Assembly (NCBI GenBank): GCA_964419225.1
Contig: CAYQPF010000177.1
Span: forward strand, 1 to 9,377
Source: CAYQPF01 sp964419225
GTDB taxonomy: Bacteria > Cloacimonadota > Cloacimonadia > Cloacimonadales > CAYQPF01
Length of the DNA stretch: 9,377 nucleotides
Direction of reading: 5' to 3'
Within the stretch, counting starts at the first letter, position 1, and every line of letters starts with the position of its first letter. The notes beneath the pieces are model-generated. The model saw only the letters and a list, made by a program, of their open reading frames with translations, ran no database searches and had not been told where the DNA came from. Positions 1 through 6,566 of this stretch are shown one piece after another. The translations under genes and the position numbers were made by a program.

Positions 1-917
1 TGACAGATAATGCTTATAGAACGGTCTGTAAGCTGAATCAGGCTGATGTGCTGGTCAGTGAAATGGTCAGTGCAGATGGCTTGGTATATGCCAAAGATAA
101 GAGTTGGGAATACACAGAATTTCAGGAGATCCAAAGACCTTTCGGGATTCAGTTGTTTACATCCAAACCGGATTTATTAGAGAAAGCAGTCGAGATAGTA
201 CTGGAAAGAAAGCCGGATTTCATTGATATAAATATGGGTTGTCCTGTAAAAAAAGTGGTAAAAAAAGGTGCGGGTTCTGCCCTGATGCTGGAAACTGAGT
301 TAGCTGTGGAACTGGTGAAAAGAGCAAAAAGAGCATTAACAGGCACAGACATTCTTCTTAGTGCCAAAATCAGAAGTGGTTGGGATCAGAAAAATCTTAA
401 TTATTTGGATTTTGGATTGCGTCTGGAAGATGCGGGAATCGATTTATTATGTTTTCACCCTCGAACCAGAAGCATGATGTTTTCCGGTAAAAGTTCCTGG
501 GAGCATATTGCCCATATGAAAGAAAAAATCAGCATACCTTTAATTGGCAACGGGGATATAGTTTCAGTGGAAACTGCAGCCAAAATGTGGGAAACAACCG
601 GTTGTGACTCCATTATGATCGGCAGAGGTGCCATCGGTAAACCTTGGCTTTTCCGGGAAATAAAAGACTTTTACTTGACAAACAAACATACCTGCTTAAC
701 CTATGCAGAAAAATATGATATGATTGAAAAACACTTTCAGCTTGCTTTATCATTGGTTCCCCGGGAAAGAGTGGTTAATGAAATGAAAAATCATTTTCTG
801 CAATATACCAAAAGCTTCAAAGCCGGGAATCAAAGTAGAAACAAGATTGTGCGGAGTTCAGATGCACAGGAGATCATGGCTGAAATTAAACATTTGTATC
901 TGAATGAAGAGATTTAA
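1..917 (+). CDS. dus: tRNA-dihydrouridine synthase, partial (5' end outside window)
   Basis: This is an FMN enzyme that reduces specific uridines to dihydrouridine in tRNA, using NADPH in the cytoplasm. The frame is open from the left edge: the first full codon is at 3 and reads TDNAYRTVCK, the conserved stretch that normally follows the N-terminal 'PMAGV'. The gene therefore starts upstream, and the GTG at 48 is an internal codon. Visible family marks are SEMVSADGLVY, the NMGCP motif with the catalytic cysteine (codon 240-242) that protonates the uracil ring, KIRSGWD, the FHPRTR segment, and IGNGDI...MIGRGAIGKPWLF at the FMN phosphate site. About 304 residues are visible of a usual 320-330, so only some 15-20 are missing. 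The layout is most like DusB, but I cannot assign a subtype. The stop TAA lies 3 bases before the next start, which suggests co-transcription with the TPR gene. Confidence 0.95.
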   Translation, partial: TDNAYRTVCKLNQADVLVSEMVSADGLVYAKDKSWEYTEFQEIQRPFGIQLFTSKPDLLEKAVEIVLERKPDFIDINMGCPVKKVVKKGAGSALMLETELAVELVKRAKRALTGTDILLSAKIRSGWDQKNLNYLDFGLRLEDAGIDLLCFHPRTRSMMFSGKSSWEHIAHMKEKISIPLIGNGDIVSVETAAKMWETTGCDSIMIGRGAIGKPWLFREIKDFYLTNKHTCLTYAEKYDMIEKHFQLALSLVPRERVVNEMKNHFLQYTKSFKAGNQSRNKIVRSSDAQEIMAEIKHLYLNEEI

Positions 918-920
918 ATT

Positions 921-1823
921 ATGAGTGAAAATTATAAGAATTATATTTGGCAGGCCAAACATTACCGTAAGGTAAATTGGCTCAAGGCTTGTGAAATATT
1001 AGAAAAAGGTATCGAAGAATTTCCTACAGAAAAGGAATTACATTTTGAACTGGCGGAGATCTATATCAGTAAGCAGCAGTTCAAAAAAGCTCTGGGATAT
1101 TTGCAGACAGCTCATAAAATTGATAAAGAAGATACTTCTGTTCTCTTCAAAATGGCGAACTGCTTTCTTTCTGTCGATGAGCCCGAAATCGCCCTCAGTT
1201 ATTATAATAAGATCAAGGGTGACTTTGCTGAAGCCATGTATAATAAAGCAATAGCTCTGGCACGTTTGAACAGAGCACTCGAAAGTATCGAGGAGTTAAA
1301 AAGACTTATCGCACTTAACCCGGATACAGATCTGCCCTATCATTTTATTGTTGAACAATACATTGCTCTGCACGATTATAAAACAGCTCTGGAATATCTC
1401 GAAAAAACAGAAAAGATCTTCTCACCCAGTGGAAAATTATCCTTCTGGAAAGCGATCTGCTACAGTTCCCTCAGTCAATGGCTCAAAGCTTATCTGGAAT
1501 TTCAGAATGCTGAGAAGTTCAATATTCAGTCTGCCAATTTCTATCATGCTTATGGTATTTGCTGTGAAAATATCGGCAAAACTGACATTGCCATAGATTA
1601 CTTAAACACGAGTATTAATATTGATAAAACCATTATCACTACATATCTTGATTTAGTTAAAATTCTGATCAATCATGAAATGATAGATGAAGCTCATAAA
1701 GTAGCCCTGATGGCTAAAGCACACAATCCGGATTCCCAAACGATCTCGATGATCTACAGTAAAATCTTGCAGCTTCTCAAAAAAAACAATCTCAATGGCA
1801 ATAAAAATGGGGATAAACAATAG
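921..1823 (+). CDS. TPR-repeat protein, cytoplasmic
   Basis: This 300-residue protein is built almost entirely of tetratricopeptide repeats. Helical pairs with the usual small and aromatic positions run roughly at residues 18-36, 38-71, 72-103, 104-136, 138-168, 171-204, 205-238 and 239-272. The clearest are ELHFELAEIYIS..., AEAMYNKAIALARLN...ALNPD and ANFYHAYGICCENIGKTDIAIDYL. TPRs are protein-binding scaffolds; the partner is unknown. There is no signal peptide or membrane helix, so it should be cytoplasmic. The C-terminus ends in a short Asn/Lys/Gly-rich tail (NNLNGNKNGDKQ). The ATG at 921 is preceded by a purine-rich GAAGAG inside the end of dus, 3 bases separate the genes, and the two are probably one operon. 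The stop faces the stop of the glycosyltransferase on the other strand, 15 bases away. The family is clear but the specific role is not. Confidence 0.85.
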   Translation: MSENYKNYIWQAKHYRKVNWLKACEILEKGIEEFPTEKELHFELAEIYISKQQFKKALGYLQTAHKIDKEDTSVLFKMANCFLSVDEPEIALSYYNKIKGDFAEAMYNKAIALARLNRALESIEELKRLIALNPDTDLPYHFIVEQYIALHDYKTALEYLEKTEKIFSPSGKLSFWKAICYSSLSQWLKAYLEFQNAEKFNIQSANFYHAYGICCENIGKTDIAIDYLNTSINIDKTIITTYLDLVKILINHEMIDEAHKVALMAKAHNPDSQTISMIYSKILQLLKKNNLNGNKNGDKQ

Positions 1824-1843
1824 TAGGATCCATCCCTCCTACT
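1822..1843. terminator. Short inverted repeat between convergent genes; weak bidirectional terminator candidate
   Basis: AGTAGGA at 1822-1828 pairs with TCCTACT at 1837-1843 (7 bp, 8-base loop). The hairpin covers the TAG stop of the TPR gene and the TAG stop of the GT4 gene, whose tails meet here. There is no clear T-run on the plus side. On the minus side the stem is followed only by the T-rich ATTGTTTAT. The position suits a shared terminator, but the structure is weak. Confidence 0.3.
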
Positions 1844-3098
1844 CTGCGATGTACTTAAGGATTAATTCCAGTTGTGCGGCTGTCGTCAAGGGTTTAAGAT
1901 CTTTTGTATTTTTGGTCAGACTGTCATTTTCCCATTCCTGATATTTCTGCTGAACTGTCTTCTTGAATGCTGTAATATCCCGATACCCGATCATAGTTCC
2001 ACCTTCGAATCTGTTGATCAACTTGGCAGCGTCTCCATCTTGGGGACCGACACCTAAGATAAATGTACCTGAACCGAGATAATCAAAGAGTTTCATGGTC
2101 AGCATACCCTTATTTCCTGCATAGTAGTTGATCAACAAAATGAGAATCTCTGAATCAATAAGTTGTTGAGCTGCTTCTTTAAATGGCAGATATGGTAAGA
2201 CTTCAAATTTCAAATGTTGGTACCTGCTGTATTTTTCGGGTAATTCTGTAAATGTCCCGACAAAAGTAAAGACTAAGTGCTCTAAGCCGTCTTCATATAC
2301 CAATCTGTCTAAAACATCCAAAACGAAATCAATATCCTGGCCTTGAGTAAGCTTACCCACATACTTGATGCGGAAGGATTCTGTCTTATGATAGATCATA
2401 TCCTGATATACGTCGGGATTAAACCCGTTATTAATGACAATTTTATTACCTTTGGGTAATTCTTCGGCTATGTAATCGGAGATAACGGTGACAAAGTCTG
2501 CAGTCTGTAATACTTTTTTCTCCAGATGGGAATTAATATATTTTGTCAGGAAATTGATCTTCTGGTTTTCTAAATAGAAGATCTTGGTCCAGGGATCACG
2601 AAAGTCGGCTATCCATTGAACCCCGAAATGGTTTTTTACTTTGAGACCGAGTAAATGTGTAGAGTGCGGAGGGCCGGTAGTAATAATGGCATCATAGATA
2701 TTGGTCTCGAGTTCTTTTTTGATCGCTCTGTAGGCAAAGAAGTTCCACACTACTCTTAAATCCGGGATGATCAGATTCAGTCTGACCCAGATTCCCAGTT
2801 TCTTCAGGAAAGAATCATTTTTGGAAACTTCCAGAGTTCCATGAGGCATGGTTCCTTTCTTTCTTAACAGAGAAACTAGAGAAGAGATCTTGGGGACAAA
2901 GGTGCGGATGATCTTAATCTCAGGTGGAATCTCTTTTTCGAGGGAATAATCATAAACAGGATAATCGCCCGATTTGGTGGTGACAACTGTTACTTCCCAA
3001 CCGTATTTAGGAAGAATTGCCGCAAATTTCACCCAGCGTAAGACACTTGAACCACCGCAAGGAGGCCAGTAGTAAGTTATTAACATCAGCTTTTTCAT
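1839..3098 (-). CDS. Glycosyltransferase family 4 (GT-B fold)
   Basis: This 419-residue protein probably transfers a sugar from a nucleotide-sugar to a lipid-linked or polysaccharide acceptor at the cytoplasmic face of the membrane. The N-terminal domain opens with a beta strand and the loop YYWPPCGGSSVLRWVKF (residues 9-25), the glycine-rich acceptor-side loop of group 1 enzymes. WIADFRDPWT at 162-171 and the TADFVTVISDYIAEE segment near 199-213 are typical of this subgroup. The C-terminal domain begins near 244 (IKYVGKLT) and carries KLFDYLGSG at 336-344, the nucleotide-sugar binding region that usually reads K-(I/L)-(F/Y)-E-Y-L; here the usual Glu is Asp. Length is normal. The ATG overlaps the TGA of the upstream GT2 gene (ATGA, 3095-3098), and no good Shine-Dalgarno lies close by, so translation is probably coupled. 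The exact sugar and acceptor cannot be read from the sequence. Confidence 0.9.
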   Translation of the reverse strand: MKKLMLITYYWPPCGGSSVLRWVKFAAILPKYGWEVTVVTTKSGDYPVYDYSLEKEIPPEIKIIRTFVPKISSLVSLLRKKGTMPHGTLEVSKNDSFLKKLGIWVRLNLIIPDLRVVWNFFAYRAIKKELETNIYDAIITTGPPHSTHLLGLKVKNHFGVQWIADFRDPWTKIFYLENQKINFLTKYINSHLEKKVLQTADFVTVISDYIAEELPKGNKIVINNGFNPDVYQDMIYHKTESFRIKYVGKLTQGQDIDFVLDVLDRLVYEDGLEHLVFTFVGTFTELPEKYSRYQHLKFEVLPYLPFKEAAQQLIDSEILILLINYYAGNKGMLTMKLFDYLGSGTFILGVGPQDGDAAKLINRFEGGTMIGYRDITAFKKTVQQKYQEWENDSLTKNTKDLKPLTTAAQLELILKYIAE

Positions 3099-3991
3099 AA
3101 ATTTTTACGCAACTCTCTCAGGTAGTGGGAAGCGTATTCCTGATACGGTTCTTTGTGGGCTGTGGATTGGTCAGACATAAACATAAAGCAGTTGAAATAA
3201 AACTCATTGAGTTTTTTAGATCTTTCAGCGGCCGGAATATCTTTAATCTCGGGGAAATACAATTCATGATCATAGTTATCGATGATGTATTTCATTCCGT
3301 CAGCAATAATTCTATTTCTTTGGGCAAAACTTTTATTCAGTTGTTGAGGATGTTGTCTGTTGTAATAACAACGCAGTTCGGGAATAAGACAGAAATTTAT
3401 TTTCAGGACATTTTTAATAATGTAGATAGTATCGGCCATATTGAACAAGGAAGAATCATAATAGCCCAGGTGTTCAAAGACCTGTTTCCGGATGAAAGCA
3501 CCGCCGTGAGGAATACCGCCGATTCCGTGGGTTAAGAACAGGTTTAGAAGTCTCCATTTGTCTTTTGGGGGATAATCCAGATATCTCCAGATGGTGTTGG
3601 TCGGGTTACCATTTTCATCAACAATATCAAGTGCTGTAGGATAATAGTAGTCAAATACAGGATTGGCTTCAATCGCTCTGACTGCAATATCGAGATAATC
3701 CATACTAATAAAATCATCTGAGTCCAAAAAGAAAAGAAGATCTCCGGAAGCATTTTTGATCCCTTCATTCTTAACAACCCAACAGCCTTTATGTTCATAG
3801 GAAAAGACTTTTATTCTGGAATCATTGAAAGATTTTGCAATACTCAACGACGAATCGGTGGAGCCATCATCCAGAATCAGAAGCTCCCAATTGTGGTACC
3901 GGGAATTCAAAACTGTTTTAACAGCCTTCTTCAGATACTCCTCTCTGTTATAAAGAGCCATAATGATACTGATCTTAGTATTTTTATTCAT
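3095..3991 (-). CDS. Glycosyltransferase family 2 (GT-A fold)
   Basis: This 298-residue enzyme probably adds one sugar to a surface-polysaccharide or glycoconjugate precursor in the cytoplasm. The N-terminus ISIIMALYNREEYLKKAVKTVL is the classic GT2 opening. DDGSTD at 41-46 binds the nucleotide, and FFLDSDDF holds the metal-binding DXD-type motif at 90-93. The acceptor-side segment HGGAFIRKQVFEHLGYYD...MADTIYI (about 162-191) has D187 where the catalytic base usually sits. The last ~80 residues are a family-variable tail without membrane helices. I chose the ATG at 3991 over the in-frame GTG at 3997, because MNKNTKISII gives the usual short lead to the first strand. Neither start has a visible Shine-Dalgarno. 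It is first in a two-gene operon with the GT4 gene, overlapping it by 4 bases. Confidence 0.9.
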   Translation of the reverse strand: MNKNTKISIIMALYNREEYLKKAVKTVLNSRYHNWELLILDDGSTDSSLSIAKSFNDSRIKVFSYEHKGCWVVKNEGIKNASGDLLFFLDSDDFISMDYLDIAVRAIEANPVFDYYYPTALDIVDENGNPTNTIWRYLDYPPKDKWRLLNLFLTHGIGGIPHGGAFIRKQVFEHLGYYDSSLFNMADTIYIIKNVLKINFCLIPELRCYYNRQHPQQLNKSFAQRNRIIADGMKYIIDNYDHELYFPEIKDIPAAERSKKLNEFYFNCFMFMSDQSTAHKEPYQEYASHYLRELRKNL

Positions 3992-3997
3992 AATCAC

Positions 3998-4025
3998 AAA
4001 ATATATCTGTGTTACACTTTGGCAA
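3998..4025 (-). promoter_or_regulatory. Possible promoter of the GT2/GT4 pair (leaderless?)
   Basis: On the minus strand TTGCCA (4025-4020) is followed after 16 bases by TATTTT (4003-3998). The start point about 7 bases further on would fall at the A of the ATG at 3991. This would give a leaderless message, in keeping with the lack of a Shine-Dalgarno. Both hexamers are imperfect, and the surrounding DNA is AT-rich, so chance matches are likely. Confidence 0.25.
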
Positions 4026-4058
4026 GAAAAATGTATATAGATTATCTCATTCCCTCTA

Positions 4059-4090
4059 CTAACAACTAATAACTAGTAACTAACAACTAC
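4059..4090. repeat. Heptad tandem tract A, four units plus partial
   Basis: Four 7-bp units in perfect phase: CTAACAA, CTAATAA, CTAGTAA, CTAACAA, then a partial CTAC. The tract is preceded by pyrimidine-rich CATTCCCTCTA. It lies about 70 bases upstream of the GT2 start. Tracts with the same unit length and copy number recur at 6567 and 7530. Confidence 0.85.
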
Positions 4091-4160
4091 CACGTACCCC
4101 TCTTCATCCTTGGTGTTCATGCTGTATTTATTACTGTTTAATATCAGCCGGAAATATCCT

Positions 4161-4214
4161 CAGATCTCTTCTTTGTCCGTGTTCGTCACTGTAAGTCCGT
4201 GTAAGTCTGTGTTC
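4161..4214. repeat. 10-bp tandem tract, copy 1, with leader
   Basis: CAGATCTCTT (4161-4170) precedes four 10-bp units starting at 4175: GTCCGTGTTC, GTCACTGTAA, GTCCGTGTAA, GTCTGTGTTC. A diverged second copy with the same leader is at 4399-4453. Confidence 0.85.
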
Positions 4215-4295
4215 TTGAATCTGTCCAGTCCTAAAATAGTGGACTCAGTTTTTGATAGTTTTACCTGACACATCTGCCTTACACATTTCTTTCCT

Positions 4296-4332
4296 ATCTG
4301 TGACCATCCGCCTAATCAGAGTTATCTGCGTT
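4296..4332. repeat. Degenerate 9-10-bp tandem tract
   Basis: Four related words follow one another: ATCTGTGACC, ATCCGCCTA, ATCAGAGTT, ATCTGCGTT. All start with ATC, and most keep a G at the fifth position. It resembles the 'ATCTGCG...ATCCGC' type of degenerate intergenic repeat seen in various bacterial genomes (recollection, not searched). Confidence 0.6.
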
Positions 4333-4360
4333 CTATTAAAAGGGAACGGACGGAGATGGG

Positions 4361-4379
4361 TTGTCGAACTGTATGACAA
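4361..4379. repeat. Imperfect 19-bp palindrome
   Basis: TTGTCGAAC, central T, GTATGACAA: seven of nine positions are self-complementary, and the two mismatches lie inside the arms. Including flanks, GGGTTGTC (4358-4365) can pair with GACAAACC (4375-4382) with one mismatch. No T-run follows on either strand, so it is not a standard terminator. It could be a protein-binding site or a decayed mobile repeat. Confidence 0.5.
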
Positions 4380-4398
4380 ACCATAAATACCATACATT

Positions 4399-4453
4399 CA
4401 GATCTCTTCCCATGTCCGTATTAGTCTGTGAAAGTCCGTGTAAGTCAGTGTTT
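4399..4453. repeat. 10-bp tandem tract, copy 2, with leader
   Basis: CAGATCTCTT (4399-4408) precedes four 10-bp units starting at 4414: GTCCGTATTA, GTCTGTGAAA, GTCCGTGTAA, GTCAGTGTTT. The leader-to-tract distance is one base longer than in copy 1 (4161-4214), and the third unit is identical in both. Confidence 0.85.
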
Positions 4454-4564
4454 GGCGACATTAAACTCTCCCATGCTTTGCGTTCTACTTAATCCTTCAT
4501 CTTTAACACTCAATACTTGCTTTCCTCACCTATCCCCTTCTGTTCTTTTTGCTTTCCGTGTTAC

Positions 4565-4641
4565 TTACAAATATCTGGGAATCGCAATCGTTGCCAGAAT
4601 TCCAATGATTACAATAACGAAAATCATTCATACAATTGAGT
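4565..4641 (-). pseudogene. Relic of a type IV prepilin N-terminus
   Basis: Read on the minus strand from 4627, the frame encodes MIF followed by VIVIIGILATIAIPRYL and a TAA stop (4565-4567). This is the hydrophobic alpha-1 helix shared by type IV pilins and type II secretion pseudopilins, including the I-P-R-(Y/F)-L ending. Just upstream (4641-4628) the bases read ACT C-A ATT GTA TGA. Restoring one base in the second codon gives T-L-I-V-stop, against the family's T-L-I-E-L before M-I. So the prepilin motif is still recognisable but carries a one-base deletion, loss of the conserved Glu5 and a stop. No leader peptide with a Gly-Phe cleavage site and no C-terminal pilin domain are visible. It is a dead fragment, not a small gene. 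No intact pilin gene lies in this window. Confidence 0.65.
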
Positions 4642-4710
4642 TAAGATTAAGAATAACCTCACTGAATAACCCAAGAATGACCAAGCAACTGTTGACAAGC
4701 AGATTCTATA

Positions 4711-5970
4711 TTATTGGATTTCAACTCTTCCCAAATGCTTCCCATCATATTGGAAGTATACAGAGGACCCTTTTAAGTAGGCTTCATTGATAAACCCATG
4801 TATTTTCATTTTTTTTAATATTGTAAATTTTTGTGTATCAACGATAATTATGTTGGAATAACTTGGGTAAAAAACTGTTCCAGAAAAAACATAATTTAAA
4901 CCAGAACTTTTTTCATATGGACCCGAAACAATCATTGTTATTTTTTCATCAATATGGCATATTTCATTCCAGTCCTTAATTTTGACACCCTTGTTTTTCT
5001 TAACCAATTCATTTGAGTTCTTCCTATAAATTTGATACTTTTGCATTAGCGTTTTTATTTCTTTTGAACTCTCCGGGATAAGTAAATTCTCATTTATTCT
5101 AGCAGAAATATAATTTGGGGGAAACTCAGCTAAACTTTTAAATTCTGTGTAAGAACAAAAAGCTTTCACAATTAAAACAGAATAAATTATGAGTAAACCC
5201 ATAATTATAAAATAGATCGAGGCTCTAATTTTTCGACTCCTACAAATTTCCTTTTCTTCATTTTTATTTACACTTTCTAAATTTCCTTCAGGATTCAAGA
5301 ACCTAAACATTCCTTCTTTGTTTAAACAACAGAAATAGTAATAATAGAGATATGAAACTATTCCTAAAAACCAAACTAAAGAAAAATAATATGAATAAAT
5401 CAGCAATCCCATCAAAACAATGACAGCAATCATCATAGGGATGTAAATTAGCAGGTTCTTAGAAAACATACGTAAATTAATTAGAAAAAAACCTATCCAA
5501 TCTTTTCTGTCGATATCTTTTGTGAGTAAAGGAAAAAATAGAAAAATCATATTAAAGACAAATAAGAATAAAGCCAGAATAACCGCAGTTAGAAAATCAA
5601 AGGAATCCTGTACAGTTGTGAGGTATTTATAATAATCAGAGATTTCGCATATAGTATAAATAATTAAATAATTAATAATTAGTAAGTAAATAAGAAATTC
5701 TATATTTTTAAATGCAATGGCACTTTTTTTCTTAAAATTACTTATTTGCTCTATATCCAAAAAAAACATAGTAATATTAATTATTACTAAAAAGTATAAA
5801 AGTGTACAAAAAAATATGAAAAAGAATAATTTGTTTGGCTCGTTTACCATTGTGCTCTCAGGGCATTTTATGGGCACATAAATCATGTAAAAGCAAGTTG
5901 CAATAAGCAAATTAATTACTACAATTATCGGACTTTTAAACCAATTCGAAAATATTCTTATTTTACTCAT
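4711..5970 (-). CDS. Polytopic membrane protein of unknown function with C-terminal soluble domain
   Basis: I do not recognise this 419-residue protein. Hydrophobic segments suggest seven membrane helices, at about residues 14-33, 49-71, 91-110, 126-149, 173-193, 195-214 and 251-271. Lys/Arg-rich stretches at 79-83 and 240-249 would lie inside by the positive-inside rule. Residues 272-419 then form a soluble, probably extracytoplasmic domain. Near 362-419 it has an alternating strand pattern (YSNIIIVDTQKFTILKKMKI, then GSSVYFQYDGKHLGRVEI) that looks like one or two blades of a beta-propeller-type fold, too short for a whole propeller. Base use is much more AT-rich than in the genes on either side. 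The ATG at 5970 has AAGGAA 8 bases upstream and overlaps the preceding gene by 8 bases, so the two are surely co-transcribed. A transport, sensing or envelope role is possible, but nothing here decides it. Confidence 0.75.
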   Translation of the reverse strand: MSKIRIFSNWFKSPIIVVINLLIATCFYMIYVPIKCPESTMVNEPNKLFFFIFFCTLLYFLVIINITMFFLDIEQISNFKKKSAIAFKNIEFLIYLLIINYLIIYTICEISDYYKYLTTVQDSFDFLTAVILALFLFVFNMIFLFFPLLTKDIDRKDWIGFFLINLRMFSKNLLIYIPMMIAVIVLMGLLIYSYYFSLVWFLGIVSYLYYYYFCCLNKEGMFRFLNPEGNLESVNKNEEKEICRSRKIRASIYFIIMGLLIIYSVLIVKAFCSYTEFKSLAEFPPNYISARINENLLIPESSKEIKTLMQKYQIYRKNSNELVKKNKGVKIKDWNEICHIDEKITMIVSGPYEKSSGLNYVFSGTVFYPSYSNIIIVDTQKFTILKKMKIHGFINEAYLKGSSVYFQYDGKHLGRVEIQ

Positions 5971-6406
5971 AAATGTTGTTCCTTTTGCTTAATTCATCTA
6001 TCGATATGTATTTTACTGTTATATCGTTTTCCCTATATTTTCTATTTAAATCGCCATATTTTTCTTTCGAAAAAATAAAATTTGGATAGTTAATTTGGAA
6101 TACGGCATTATCACAGCATATTGTAGTTTCTTTTTCACGCAAAAAGAATGCTAAAAAGGATATATTCTTAGTCTGATAATAGTTTACTAGATGATCTAAG
6201 TCTGAAGTTTTTTTCAATTCACCTTCACATAAAAAATAATAATAATCACCATTCTTTTTTTCCTGTGAAATAAGAGTAAATGTTTTTTTATCATTGATAG
6301 TAATGTAGTGATATTTGGGTTCATATTTCTCGATTAAACTATTATATAGACATATAAGCAGGAGAATCAACATAGTTGATTTTACAAGAATATTCATTTT
6401 TTTCAT
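5963..6406 (-). CDS. Small signal-anchored protein of unknown function
   Basis: I do not recognise this 147-residue protein. It has a basic start (MKKMNILVK), one hydrophobic segment at about 5-25 and then a soluble domain of about 120 residues, most likely outside the cytoplasm. The LLIC stretch at residues 16-19 is not a proper lipobox, because the position before Cys is Ile. The remainder is rich in Lys, Tyr and Ile and includes Cys60 and the pair Cys97-Cys98. I chose the ATG at 6406 because AAGGG lies 6 bases upstream (6413-6417). The TTG at 6430 would extend the protein by 8 residues but has no such signal. The gene is strongly AT-rich like its downstream partner, which it overlaps by 8 bases. 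The partner's membrane helices and this anchor suggest that the two proteins work together in the envelope. Confidence 0.7.
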   Translation of the reverse strand: MKKMNILVKSTMLILLLICLYNSLIEKYEPKYHYITINDKKTFTLISQEKKNGDYYYFLCEGELKKTSDLDHLVNYYQTKNISFLAFFLREKETTICCDNAVFQINYPNFIFSKEKYGDLNRKYRENDITVKYISIDELSKRNNIYE

Positions 6407-6412
6407 TTCAAT

Positions 6413-6417
6413 CCCTT
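6413..6417 (-). promoter_or_regulatory. Shine-Dalgarno AAGGG deciding the start at 6406
   Basis: AAGGG on the minus strand sits 6 bases before the ATG at 6406. It favours this start over the in-frame TTG at 6430 and the ATG at 6397. Confidence 0.6.
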
Positions 6418-6505
6418 GGTTTAGAGTCAATCTTGAGTTACTGTACCAATTAATAAACCCTTGTACATTTTCCCTCTCTATAGTAATAAAAAGGCTTGCT
6501 GATTA

Positions 6506-6526
6506 ATATCCCGGATATAAGGATAT
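6506..6526. repeat. ATATCC/GGATAT inverted repeat with extra half-site
   Basis: ATATCC, C, GGATAT (6506-6518) is a perfect 13-bp palindrome. A further GGATAT follows at 6521-6526, in direct repeat with the right arm. The site lies about 100 bp upstream of the AT-rich gene pair and downstream of psuG. It could be an operator for the pair or, using the outer arms, a 6-bp hairpin after psuG. The T-run on the minus strand lies too far from the stem for a typical terminator. Confidence 0.4.
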
Positions 6527-6566
6527 GGGTTTACAGCATATGAATTGGCTCTTCCCTTCTCCCACA

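Larger units (their letters stand above)
3998..4710. other. 0.7-kb intergenic stretch with repeats and a pilin relic, no intact gene
   Basis: No convincing intact gene lies here. From left to right it holds a four-unit heptad tract (4059-4086), a four-unit 10-bp tract (4175-4214), a tract of 9-10-bp units (4296-4332), an imperfect palindrome (4361-4379), a second 10-bp tract (4414-4453) and, on the minus strand, a decayed prepilin N-terminus (4565-4641). The rest is unique sequence with no feature I can support. It separates the GT operon from the AT-rich membrane gene pair and looks like a site of repeated insertion and decay. Confidence 0.7.

Noticed and set aside
48..50. GTG at 48 as the true start of the dihydrouridine synthase
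   Set aside because: The upstream in-frame codons from position 3 encode the conserved TDNAYRTVCK stretch, so the gene extends beyond the left edge.
3125..3535. Plus-strand open frame of 136 codons
   Set aside because: It is wholly antisense to the well-supported GT2 gene and shows no family features of its own.
4221..4245. GTCCA...TGGAC / AGTCC...GGACT small inverted repeat, considered as an insertion-sequence end
   Set aside because: There is only one short stem, no transposase remnant, no matching second end and no target duplication that I can see.
4059..4453. CRISPR array
   Set aside because: The units are 7-10 bp, directly tandem and degenerate, with no spacers and no cas genes.
4428..4790. 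Plus-strand open frame of 120 codons
   Set aside because: It runs antisense through the pilin relic and into the 3' end of the membrane-protein gene, begins inside a tandem repeat, and shows no domain or ribosome binding site.
6349..6406. Lipoprotein signal in the 147-residue protein (LLIC)
   Set aside because: The residue before Cys is Ile, whereas lipoboxes need a small residue there. A plain signal anchor is more likely.
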